A stretch of DNA of 49,226 nucleotides from Candidatus Thermoplasmatota archaeon (GTDB lineage Archaea; Thermoplasmatota; E2; DHVEG-1), in the NCBI GenBank assembly GCA_038884455.1, contig JAWABU010000008.1, positions 1 to 49,226 on the forward strand. The letters run 5' to 3'. Shown here in pieces: positions 26,190-33,512 of this stretch. Position 1 is the stretch's first letter, and every line of letters starts with the position of its first letter. A program made the translations under genes and the position numbers. The notes under the pieces are model-generated. The model had not been told where the DNA came from and ran no database searches. It was given only the letters and a program-made list of their open reading frames with translations.

Positions 26190-26945
26190 ATGAACAATCA
26201 GAAGAAAAACCTCCTGCTCATGTGCATGATAAGCATAGTGCTCGTGAGTTCGGTATCTACCACAACAGCGTATAGAGATGAACGAATATCAGTTTATTTT
26301 TATTTCACATGGATGAATGATGATGGAACATGGCATGAATGGCATAACGTCAGCAAAGAGGGCTATATCGAGGACCAAATCCTTCAAATTGGACAGCCGA
26401 TCAAATGTAAGATCATCGTGACACCGCATGTTCGATGTATTTTTACAATAGAATTATCAGAAATCGGGACTCCACATGCCTATGATTTATTAGAAGGTAC
26501 CTATGATGCAGCGAAACCAGGAACAGGATTTATGGTTTTTGAAAATCAGGAGCAAATAGACGACCAAAAACAAGTATTTAAAGACTATAACATCCCGCTC
26601 TATCACCAACCACAATATCTGCTCATCAATGAACCGCTCGAGTATACCTGGGTTTTACGGCCGAATGCTAACTGGTCATGTGAAGGTTGTAGCGGTGCAC
26701 CACTCAACTGTGACTTTGTTGCCCAAAATTTCAAAAAAGGTGAAAACGTTATCATTGGTGTGTCCTTTGCTGTTCCCATTATCAGGGGATACTGGACTGG
26801 CCCAACGTACCACCCAAGCAATGCAGCAAATACCAAAAACAATCCCCAAGAAAGTACGAGCACGCCAGGATTTGATCTGTTCATACTCATTATCTCACTT
26901 GTTACTTTTCTAATCATCCTACGACAGACATGCCGAAACCGATAA
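26190..26945 (+). CDS. Secreted protein with PGF-CTERM-like sorting signal
   Basis: A 251-residue surface protein. Signal peptide: residues 1-27 (LLLMCMISIVLVSSVSTTTAY). The mature part is beta-rich with RISVYFYFTWMND, QILQIGQPIKCKIIVTPHVRC and a Cys-containing loop WSCEGCSGAPLNCD. The C-terminus is a tripartite PGF-CTERM-like tail: STPGFDLF, a hydrophobic helix (ILIISLVTFLIIL) and basic RQTCRNR. Such tails are recognised by archaeosortase A, which swaps them for a lipid. The mature part may be related to sarcinarray-family MAST proteins (uncertain). AGGAGA lies four bases before the ATG. It follows the giant protein by 34 bases, so it is the last gene of the operon. Confidence 0.75.
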   Translation: MNNQKKNLLLMCMISIVLVSSVSTTTAYRDERISVYFYFTWMNDDGTWHEWHNVSKEGYIEDQILQIGQPIKCKIIVTPHVRCIFTIELSEIGTPHAYDLLEGTYDAAKPGTGFMVFENQEQIDDQKQVFKDYNIPLYHQPQYLLINEPLEYTWVLRPNANWSCEGCSGAPLNCDFVAQNFKKGENVIIGVSFAVPIIRGYWTGPTYHPSNAANTKNNPQESTSTPGFDLFILIISLVTFLIILRQTCRNR

Positions 26946-27250
26946 AAACAGGTGTTTCTCAGCACCTGCATAGCAGCTCTCATCACCATCTCTATATCTC
27001 TGAATCGATAGAGTACCAAATTCGTAAGGTGACAATTTCTAATTGTATTTCTTGAAAAGTTACGTTTCAACAAAAACAGACGCCAAGGAAAAAATGTACC
27101 GTTCCGAAATGCACATCTGAAAAAGTGTACTGTTCAACAGATATACGCTATGACTGATGATCCTGAAAAAATCAACGTTCCAACACCGAAAACTATATAA
27201 TCCATACAAACCTAATAGTATTAACAAGTGTTAAATGAGGGATTAAAACT
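26946..27250. promoter_or_regulatory. Intergenic region with paired repeats and promoter
   Basis: This 305-base gap holds no credible long frame. It contains two near-identical elements, TGTACCGTTC (27095-27104) and TGTACTGTTC (27126-27135), 31 bases apart, each preceded by an A-rich stretch. A TATA box follows at 27194-27200 (ctatataa) and a Shine-Dalgarno at 27237-27242 for the small gene at 27251. The 31-base spacing is three helical turns, as for a pair of regulator sites on one face of DNA. The first 120 bases show nothing clear. Confidence 0.45.
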
Positions 27251-27415
27251 ATGAAAGTGGTTCTCTGTAATGATGGAGTATGTATTCCTCCAAAATGCCC
27301 GGTTGTTGACATTCGCGACGACCGTGTCATCATTGGTGAAAAAAACAATGTTTGTACCTTAACCAAAGAGCAATTTAACATTCTGAAACAAAAGATCAAA
27401 AACGGCGAAATATAA
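27251..27415 (+). CDS. 54-residue Cys-containing hypothetical protein
   Basis: I do not recognise this small protein. It has an ATG, a TAA stop, a good GAGGGA eight bases upstream and a TATA box about 53 bases upstream, so it has every sign of a real gene. Four Cys residues occur at positions 6, 11, 16 and 35. The predicted order is beta strands (KVVLC, CPVVDIRDDRVIIGE) followed by a helix (KEQFNILKQKIK). It may be a small metal- or DNA-binding protein. It converges on the redox operon, 34 bases from its end. Confidence 0.65.
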   Translation: MKVVLCNDGVCIPPKCPVVDIRDDRVIIGEKNNVCTLTKEQFNILKQKIKNGEI

Positions 27416-27449
27416 CACAAACCTGATTTCGCCCACCTCACTTCTTTTT

Positions 27450-28079
27450 TTAATGATGAAAGCCAACCCTGTTTTGATGATACAGCTCAACAGCATCACG
27501 CACAACATCTGATAATAACATACGTCGTTCCTCATTGGTCCCTTTTCCCAACGTCCCATACAACGTAGCAAAAAAGGGTTTAACATCACCATGATCATAC
27601 CCAAGGGTAACAACAGTAAACATGGGAATACCTTGTACATCTTGAGTGTCATAAATACGCTGAGATGCTCGTAACCGCTCGGTTGTATGATGAATATTAA
27701 TATAGATAAAGGTAATATTCGTATCAAAAAGTCGGACTGTTGTTGAAAACATATCCTGCTTCCCGAACTCAACTGAAAACAACTCTTTGATTACCGGATA
27801 CATAATATCACAGCCAAGACAGGAATCACCACTGTAATGAAGAAAAACTACCCCCTGAGAAAGATTCTGAACAACGAAATCAGGATGCGACATACTATCA
27901 ACCGTGTTAAAACTAAAATTAACTGTGGTTTTTGGTTGCAATTTCAAACAACTCAAACAGAGTACCTGTACAATACCCTCATATACTTCAGAATACACCG
28001 GAGTTGCAAACAGCATCCCTACAAACAATGCTGAAACAACAACCAGTGCAGTTATTTGAACAACCAGTATTTTTTTCAT
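27450..28079 (-). CDS. Exported thioredoxin-fold protein with two CxxC motifs
   Basis: A 209-residue protein. A signal or anchor helix occupies residues 1-30 (ILVVQITALVVVSALFVGML). Two CxxC pairs follow: Cys41-Cys44 (VLCLSCLKL), soon after the membrane, and Cys87-Cys90 (YSGDSCLGCDIMYPV) at the position of the thioredoxin active site. GIPMFTVVTLGYDHG supplies the cis-Pro region (VQGIPMF). It should face the outside of the cell and exchange electrons with exported thiols. It begins three bases after the polyferredoxin gene stop and is the last gene of the six-gene redox operon. Confidence 0.78.
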   Translation of the reverse strand: MKKILVVQITALVVVSALFVGMLFATPVYSEVYEGIVQVLCLSCLKLQPKTTVNFSFNTVDSMSHPDFVVQNLSQGVVFLHYSGDSCLGCDIMYPVIKELFSVEFGKQDMFSTTVRLFDTNITFIYINIHHTTERLRASQRIYDTQDVQGIPMFTVVTLGYDHGDVKPFFATLYGTLGKGTNEERRMLLSDVVRDAVELYHQNRVGFHH

Positions 28080-28082
28080 GAT

Positions 28083-28895
28083 CTACATCCTCTCAAAGGT
28101 GATGAGTTTTTTCGGACAAGTACTCACGCATTTTCCACAGAGAATACATTCAGGATCGCGGTGCATCGTTGGCACGTCAATACCCATCGGACACTGCAAT
28201 GAACACATATGACAATGAACACAATCTTCTTTATGAACTTCAACATGGAGAAAACTTATTTTATTAAACACTGCAAAAAAAGCTCCAAGTGGACAGAAAT
28301 AGCGACACCAACCCCGCTCAACCACAAAAATCAAGATGATAAACAAAATAAAAATAACCAAGGCAACAGGGAAGAAAAAATTTGGGACAAACTTTCCAGG
28401 ATACAAAATAAGAACAGGGACTGTTCCCGTCAGAAAACCAACCGGACAAATATCAGTAAAAATAAAACCAAGGAGATAGGAGGTAGCGAAAACAAGGCCA
28501 ATAAGAACACCATATTTTGTATACCGGAGATACTGTTCACATCGATGTTTACCGATGGTTTGAATCAGCCTAAATTTTTTTAACTTCCGTGCGAAACGTC
28601 CAGTACCACGTTGCAACAAACCAATCGGACATGCCCAACCACACACTGCTCGGCCAGTGGTTATACCAAAAAATCCAAGAATGAGAAAAGGATACAAAAA
28701 CAACCGCCATGCAAAACTACCTTTATCAACACTTTGCTCAAATGCACGAAGCGGACATGCTGCTGATGCAGCAGGACAAGCATGACAGTAAAAAAAAGGA
28801 AAACAAAAACCGGTTTTAACACCAAGTGCACCAAGATTCGCTGAAAAAAACAAAAAAATTTGAGTAATCAACCGTTGGAATTGTAATCGCATCAT
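28083..28895 (-). CDS. NapH/MauN-like membrane polyferredoxin
   Basis: A 270-residue integral membrane iron-sulfur protein with four to five helices. It has two CxxxCP motifs (CGWACPIG at 85-92, CRYFCPLG at 197-204), the hallmark of NapH/NosR/CcoG-like proteins, and additional Cys near the N-terminus (CHACP, ACP). Two [4Fe-4S] ferredoxin sites follow at the cytoplasmic C-terminus: Cys225/228/231/235 and Cys250/253/256/260. The family moves electrons between cytoplasm and the outer side of the membrane, and the CxxxCP pairs may be redox-active thiols. The ATG overlaps the upstream stop (ATGA). Lying between exported thioredoxin-fold genes, it is the likely transmembrane electron carrier of the operon. 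Confidence 0.85.
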   Translation of the reverse strand: MMRLQFQRLITQIFLFFSANLGALGVKTGFCFPFFYCHACPAASAACPLRAFEQSVDKGSFAWRLFLYPFLILGFFGITTGRAVCGWACPIGLLQRGTGRFARKLKKFRLIQTIGKHRCEQYLRYTKYGVLIGLVFATSYLLGFIFTDICPVGFLTGTVPVLILYPGKFVPNFFFPVALVIFILFIILIFVVERGWCRYFCPLGAFFAVFNKISFLHVEVHKEDCVHCHMCSLQCPMGIDVPTMHRDPECILCGKCVSTCPKKLITFERM

Positions 28896-29407
28896 TTTCT
28901 CTTTGTATACAAGAAAGTTATCAGCACAACAAGACTAACTGCTCCCACGTATAGCAGTAGTTCAAAAGCTGGTGTTTTATTATCTGTTGGAGTATTGCCA
29001 TCCGATTTTGGCACTAGATCACGATTGATGTCAGAGGTCTTTTGCCAACCTTGTTCACTATGAACAATAGCTGCATAAGTAATATAGGTTGCATCCCCAT
29101 GTGTTAACGACACCGTTGCTCGATATGTCCCAGGAGCAACCTCAGTCATAGATGTATTCTGTGGCGTGTAACAAACACCAGTATTTTTATTACATTCCTG
29201 GACAAAAAGATAGACGCCGTGTATTTGTTCTCCAGTTACATCAACGGTAAAGGTTACTGATGATTGAACGGCTGGTGCTTCTGGACTGACCTGTATTTCA
29301 CCAATCGTCGGTGGCGCTGCAGAAACCACACTCGAAAGTATCGCGATCATCGCAATAATCACGCCAGACAATACTGCTTTTTTTTCAAACTGGATATTCA
29401 TACTCAT
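28892..29407 (-). CDS. Secreted Ig-like protein with CTERM-like anchor
   Basis: A 171-residue protein. Signal peptide: residues 1-30. Residues 32-120 form one Ig-like beta domain (VSPEAPAVQSSVTFTVDVTG ... APGTYRATVSLTHGDAT) with two Cys (QECNKNTGVCY). A Thr/Asn-rich spacer leads to KTPAFELLLYVGAVSLVVLITFLYTKRK, which has the layout of a PGF-CTERM tail but with PAF instead of PGF. It could be an archaeosortase variant substrate or a plain membrane anchor. AAGGAG lies five bases before the ATG. It sits third from last in the redox operon; it may hold the exported thiol proteins near the membrane (inference). Confidence 0.7.
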   Translation of the reverse strand: MSMNIQFEKKAVLSGVIIAMIAILSSVVSAAPPTIGEIQVSPEAPAVQSSVTFTVDVTGEQIHGVYLFVQECNKNTGVCYTPQNTSMTEVAPGTYRATVSLTHGDATYITYAAIVHSEQGWQKTSDINRDLVPKSDGNTPTDNKTPAFELLLYVGAVSLVVLITFLYTKRK

Positions 29408-29432
29408 TCATTCTCCTTTTGAAACCTTAGGA

Positions 29433-29966
29433 TTATTTTAGTTTTTCATCAATTTTTGAAGCAAGCGTTGCGTAGGATTCATAACCAACGTGTGAATAAT
29501 AAATGTTTCCTTTTTGATCCAAAAGATACAAACTTGGAACACCCTGCGGGGCGTAGAGTGTTCGAATCGCCCCCTGTGAATCATCAACACCAAATATCCA
29601 ATCAAGGACAATCCCATACTGTTCAAACGTATCAAGCATGTTGTTGATCATATCAACGGTCTCTTGATTCATCCAGACATCAATTGATACAATCACCACA
29701 GAATTTTTTGAATAATTCTCAGAAATCTTTTTCAGTTCAAGCATCTGATACCAACAGGGCTGACAATTTACCGCCATTAAATCAAGAACAACGATTTTTC
29801 CAGCAAAATCGGCCAACGAACGAGTACGACCATCAAGAGTAGTAAAAACAATATTTTCAGCATACTCAGTGGTTTTATCAGAATTGATACAACCACTAAG
29901 CATCCCAAGAATACTGACAGACATCACTAGAAAAAAAGATATCAAACGAGTGCTGCTCCGTATCAT
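29433..29966 (-). CDS. TlpA-like thioredoxin-fold lipoprotein
   Basis: A 177-residue exported thiol-disulfide protein. A signal peptide ends in a lipobox, MLSGC with Cys26, predicting a lipid anchor. The fold begins at TTLDGRTRSLADFAGKIVVLDLMAVNCQPCWYQM, with the active-site Cys68-x-x-Cys71 (NCQPC). The cis-Pro loop is QGVPSLYLLDQKG. This is the TlpA/ResA/AhpC-TSA pattern, used to reduce disulfides outside the cell. It follows the thioredoxin gene by 16 bases. Confidence 0.87.
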   Translation of the reverse strand: MIRSSTRLISFFLVMSVSILGMLSGCINSDKTTEYAENIVFTTLDGRTRSLADFAGKIVVLDLMAVNCQPCWYQMLELKKISENYSKNSVVIVSIDVWMNQETVDMINNMLDTFEQYGIVLDWIFGVDDSQGAIRTLYAPQGVPSLYLLDQKGNIYYSHVGYESYATLASKIDEKLK

Positions 29967-29982
29967 TGTCCATCCAAAACCA

Positions 29983-30432
29983 TCAGAGTTTCTGGGTTAA
30001 CCGATGTTTCAATTGATCCTTAGGCAGCGCACCAACAATACGATCAACCAACGAACCATTTTTAAAAACTAACAACGTCGGAATACTCATAATTTGATGC
30101 TGAGCTGACACCAACGGATTTTCATCAACATTAAGTTTACCAAAAACAATTTTTCCCTGCATCTCCTTAGCAAGCTCTTCAATAACCGGTCCAATCATAC
30201 GACATGGACCGCACCAGGGTGCCCAACAGTCAACCACAATCGATGGGTATTTTTTTACTGTTGCATCAAAATCACCATCAGTGATGTGCAACGGTGTATT
30301 TGGCCATTTTTGTTCCATTTTTTTTCCTCCATAAAGATATTGCTTTCTGATCTGTTCATATTTTTTCTTTCTGAGTTCCTCTAACTCATCCATAAGATGT
30401 TGAGATGGACATTGTACTATATAAGTGTTCAT
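29983..30432 (-). CDS. trxA: Thioredoxin with N-terminal extension
   Basis: A cytoplasmic thiol-disulfide oxidoreductase. The thioredoxin domain is typical, with active site [15 protein letters not shown], the cis-Pro loop [13 protein letters not shown] and the end [13 protein letters not shown]. Up to 38 extra residues precede it, including a charged helix [18 protein letters not shown]. Two starts compete. The ATG at 30432 overlaps the upstream stop (ATGA) and yields 149 residues. An internal ATG at 30318 has a perfect GGAGG seven to eight bases before it and yields a standard 111-residue thioredoxin. The extension reads as protein, so I keep the long form. It probably reduces cytoplasmic partners or feeds the operon's membrane step. 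Confidence 0.9.
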   Translation of the reverse strand: MNTYIVQCPSQHLMDELEELRKKKYEQIRKQYLYGGKKMEQKWPNTPLHITDGDFDATVKKYPSIVVDCWAPWCGPCRMIGPVIEELAKEMQGKIVFGKLNVDENPLVSAQHQIMSIPTLLVFKNGSLVDRIVGALPKDQLKHRLTQKL

Positions 30433-30689
30433 CCTTGAGTGTCTTGAATCCACTTCCGAATCCGCAGATAGCCAAGATGCTTTTTTCCATCAACCCATAG
30501 AATCGGGGCGGTGATTTGAAGATCATCAAAAACATGATATTCTTTTGCCAGGGCAACATCTGATTCAGTCCACGATGAGAAGTCATGGGGAAAGGTTATC
30601 ACCTCAACATCGGTTCTGTTTACCAAGAGTTCTTTTGTCTGACTGCATTTTGCACATTGTTCAAGGCAAAATAATATTTTTTTTTCCAT
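30429..30689 (-). CDS. Glutaredoxin-like protein
   Basis: An 86-residue small thiol oxidoreductase of the cytoplasm. It begins MEKKILFCLEQCAKCSQTKELL: a beta strand, Cys8, and the active site Cys12-x-x-Cys15. The TAPILWVDGKKHLGYLRI segment holds the cis-Pro (TAP) of the glutaredoxin fold. The start at 30689 gives the normal fold; an in-frame ATG at 30731 adds 14 residues that do not look like part of the domain. It is the first gene of the redox operon and overlaps the thioredoxin gene by four bases. Confidence 0.75.
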   Translation of the reverse strand: MEKKILFCLEQCAKCSQTKELLVNRTDVEVITFPHDFSSWTESDVALAKEYHVFDDLQITAPILWVDGKKHLGYLRIRKWIQDTQG

Positions 30690-30799
30690 ACAGATAACCC
30701 GCGAGAAACAGTTCGAGCTGTATACAACCATGATTCTTTTTTTGCTATTTGAACGTTCTTATACCTTTGTTTAACAAAAAAATGTTGTTGGAAAACAAT

Positions 30800-30808
30800 G
30801 TATAAAAA
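30800..30808 (+). promoter_or_regulatory. TATA box of the HD phosphohydrolase gene
   Basis: The sequence tgtataaaaaaac lies about 48 bases before the ATG at 30853, predicting a leader of about 20-25 bases without a Shine-Dalgarno. Confidence 0.4.
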
Positions 30809-30852
30809 AACTATATGAACCATTGCCACATATTCTGTTCTCAGAAACAGAT

Positions 30853-32109
30853 ATGAATGACCAAGTAAAAATCGTCCGAGATCCTATCCATGGAAACATA
30901 AAAGTTGAAGATATCTTTAACGAACTCCTTGAAACTAGAGAATTACAACGATTGTATAATATCAAACAGCTCGGGTTTGCCCATCTTGTTTTTCCTGGGG
31001 CACATCACACACGCCTAGAACATTCACTTGGAACATATAATATCGCTGCACAAATCGTTGAAATCTTACAACTCACATATGAAGAAAAACAGTTAGTTAA
31101 ATGTGCAGCATTACTCCATGATATTGGCCATGGTCCGTTTTCCCATACTCTCGAATCGATTCTTATCGAAAAATTCAATGTTGATCATGTTGATCTTACA
31201 GAAAAACTCATACGAGGGGCGTACGACATCTTTAAAAAAGAAGAACAACAATTCATTGAAACAACCTCAGTGCATCAAATACTTACAAAATATACTATTG
31301 ACCTCGATGCGTTATGTTCTATCATCCGTGGAGTTTTTCTAAAAAAACCATACCTCAGCCAACTCTTGAACAGTACAATTGATGTCGATCAGCTCGATTA
31401 TCTCATGCGTGATGCATACTACACAGGAGTTGCGTACGGCATGATTGACGTTGATCGACTGCAACAGACTCTGCTCATTTTCAACGACAATCTAGCAGTA
31501 CAACGAAAAGGTGTCAATGCTGTAGAAAACATACTCATGGCACGAGGACTCATGTACTCCTCAGTCTATTTTCACAAAACTGTTAGAATCGCAGAAATCA
31601 TGCTATCGAAAGCAATCGAATTTCTCGAACATGTCGAACCATTCTCTTTTTTCAGAATGACCGACGGAGAAATCATCGAATGGCTCAAACAACAAGGTCG
31701 ATATCAACAAGAAATTGTAACTCGTTTAAAGTACCGGCATTTGTTCAAACAAGCATTTATGCTTCCCTCAACAGATCACAACCAACAACACACTGACCTT
31801 ATCAGAAACCTTGAAGACTCGCGAAAAAGACATGAAAAAGAACGAGAATTTGAACAAAAACTCGGCATTCCTCATGGTCACGTCATCATCGATATCCCCT
31901 TACCCGAACTGCAACGATCAGAACCACGTATTCAAAAAACAGATATCAGAATCGTCGATGATACCACAGTACATACGCTTGATGAGTTTACACCGATCGC
32001 GCAGGCGATACGTTCACGAATCGCTCCTGATTGGAAACTTATGATTGTAACTGATGAGCGATATCGAGAAAAAGTATCCGGTCATGCTGAAAAAATACTT
32101 TTCTCTTGA
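30853..32109 (+). CDS. HD-domain phosphohydrolase (dNTPase/SAMHD1-like)
   Basis: A 418-residue cytoplasmic metal-dependent phosphohydrolase. The start MNDQVKIVRDPIHGNIKV is the standard one for the family; the ATG at 30853 is preferred to an upstream TTG at 30823. Metal and catalytic residues show in HHTRLEHSLGTYNIA and CAALLHDIGHGPFSH, and the second Asp in STIDVDQLDYLMRDAYYTG. Relatives hydrolyse deoxynucleoside triphosphates or other nucleotides. The C-terminal 130 residues are helical and charged. It is divergent from the redox operon and followed by an inverted repeat. Confidence 0.88.
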   Translation: MNDQVKIVRDPIHGNIKVEDIFNELLETRELQRLYNIKQLGFAHLVFPGAHHTRLEHSLGTYNIAAQIVEILQLTYEEKQLVKCAALLHDIGHGPFSHTLESILIEKFNVDHVDLTEKLIRGAYDIFKKEEQQFIETTSVHQILTKYTIDLDALCSIIRGVFLKKPYLSQLLNSTIDVDQLDYLMRDAYYTGVAYGMIDVDRLQQTLLIFNDNLAVQRKGVNAVENILMARGLMYSSVYFHKTVRIAEIMLSKAIEFLEHVEPFSFFRMTDGEIIEWLKQQGRYQQEIVTRLKYRHLFKQAFMLPSTDHNQQHTDLIRNLEDSRKRHEKEREFEQKLGIPHGHVIIDIPLPELQRSEPRIQKTDIRIVDDTTVHTLDEFTPIAQAIRSRIAPDWKLMIVTDERYREKVSGHAEKILFS

Positions 32110-32120
32110 GAATAAAGGAG

Positions 32121-32181
32121 AGAATGGGGAAGATCGAAGGTGGTGAGGAGAGATTCAAAAAGTTCAAGTCTCCCCCATTCT
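32121..32181 (+). repeat. Inverted repeat (9-bp stem, 43-base loop) after the HD gene
   Basis: AGAATGGGG (32121-32129) is exactly complementary to CCCCATTCT (32173-32181). A smaller GGAGA/TCTCC pair is possible inside the loop. It starts 12 bases after the HD gene stop. It could be a transcript 3'-end structure or a small RNA; no tRNA fold fits. Confidence 0.45.
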
Positions 32182-32213
32182 ACCCTAATGCATAAGGAGA
32201 GACAGTATATAAA

Positions 32214-32220
32214 TTTTTTT
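32214..32220 (+). terminator. Oligo-T terminator after the HD gene
   Basis: A T7 run follows the inverted repeat by 33 bases, then a small hairpin (agaataaaaattct, 32223-32236). The rest of the 193-base convergent gap to 32302 is AT-rich with nothing else clear. Confidence 0.4.
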
Positions 32221-32302
32221 ATAGAATAAAAATTCTTTCTATATTTAAGTGTTTATAAATGTTATTATTTATATTCAAAGTTATGAAAATTGTAAAAATT
32301 TT

Positions 32303-33340
32303 TTATATCTGTTGAAGAAACTGAAGTATCTCTTCAATATCCGCATGATGTGGAGTTTTTGAAGAAATATAATACCCTGCATAGGCATTGGCGAAGAACA
32401 ACCGCTCTTGAGCAGAAAAACCATGCAACTCTGCAAAGATATCACCTGCATTCCATGCATCACCTGCCCCAGTTAATCTATAAATCGTAGGAACTGAAAG
32501 AACAGGTACACACGTAAAAGAATCACCATAGGAACATGAAAAATCTGCGGTGTGAATATCAAGACGCGCAGAAATATGTTGTTTGAACATCTTTGCAGCT
32601 CTGAGGATATCCTCTTGTTGGGCTTTTTTTAGTTTACTGAGATGCATAAATTCATTTTCATTTAAACCAAAAATATCGAGATTATGACTCGTCACAACAT
32701 GTTTCATCAAATGTGAAAGGTCCTGGAGTCTTGGCGAAGGATCACCGCAATCAAAAAATGTGGTAACACCTTCTTTCTTTGCATACGAAAAAACCTCTGA
32801 AGCAAGAGATGTACCATATGCATTTAGATTCCAATTGACAACACACACCATGGAACACTGTTTGATAAGTGCCAAATCATTTTCATCAAGAAGTGAAAAT
32901 GAAAAATCTGCGACAGATCCTGGATCACCAAGCATAACATTTGCTGCATCCTTTTGAAATTCTAATGCTGTAGTTAAGGCTATCTTTCCATCAGTTTTCA
33001 CATGTGATAAATCAACACCATGCTTCCCAAGAAAAAAGTCTAACAAATGATATCCTAAAGGATCGGTCCTACAAATCAAATATGAAGCAATTCCGAGACG
33101 CGCAAGTGCAAGTGCAGTGTTTGCTGCATTACCTCCCTGCGAAATACTTTGAGCAACACCAGGGATATTACCACCACCTTGCAATCTTTTTTGATCAGCC
33201 TGCGACACAAAATGTGCCCATGAGTCATAAACGACAAAATGATCAACAAAAAAATCTGGAAGTAACACCACAGCCCTATCTTGCTTCCGGGGAATCTGCT
33301 GTAACCGTTCGATAACCTGTTTTTTCAACACATCATCCAT
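32303..33340 (-). CDS. PfkB-family carbohydrate/nucleoside kinase
   Basis: A 345-residue ribokinase-like kinase that phosphorylates a sugar or nucleoside with ATP. The N-terminal signature GGNAANTALALARLGI is present, and the C-terminal anion-hole/catalytic motif TGAGDAWNAGDIFAEL supplies the catalytic Asp of GAGD. The start (VVLLPDFFVDHFV) differs slightly from ribokinase. The substrate cannot be told. It is transcribed divergently from the CDF transporter and convergently with the HD gene; the gap of 172 bases upstream holds both promoters. Confidence 0.87.
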   Translation of the reverse strand: MDDVLKKQVIERLQQIPRKQDRAVVLLPDFFVDHFVVYDSWAHFVSQADQKRLQGGGNIPGVAQSISQGGNAANTALALARLGIASYLICRTDPLGYHLLDFFLGKHGVDLSHVKTDGKIALTTALEFQKDAANVMLGDPGSVADFSFSLLDENDLALIKQCSMVCVVNWNLNAYGTSLASEVFSYAKKEGVTTFFDCGDPSPRLQDLSHLMKHVVTSHNLDIFGLNENEFMHLSKLKKAQQEDILRAAKMFKQHISARLDIHTADFSCSYGDSFTCVPVLSVPTIYRLTGAGDAWNAGDIFAELHGFSAQERLFFANAYAGYYISSKTPHHADIEEILQFLQQI

Positions 33341-33512
33341 ATCGAAACCTTCAAGTTAGTAGAGGATATTCAACAGTGTAATACGAAGAAACCTTTCAAG
33401 TTTTCCTTTTTCAAAAACCTGCCGAAATCACATTCATTAAACAGCAGGTACCAAACAAAATACCCTAAACATAAACCTTTTGTAGCTCTATCGTCTTACT
33501 TTCTTTACGTCG

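Noticed and set aside
29438-29635. Extra small proteins in other frames of the redox operon
   Set aside because: Each lies wholly within a gene with clear thioredoxin or ferredoxin motifs and has no independent start signal.
32121-32181. A tRNA gene in the hairpin after the HD gene
   Set aside because: AGAATGG/CCATTCT could mimic an acceptor stem and TTCAAGT a T-loop, but the T-stem does not pair and the length (61 bases) is too short.
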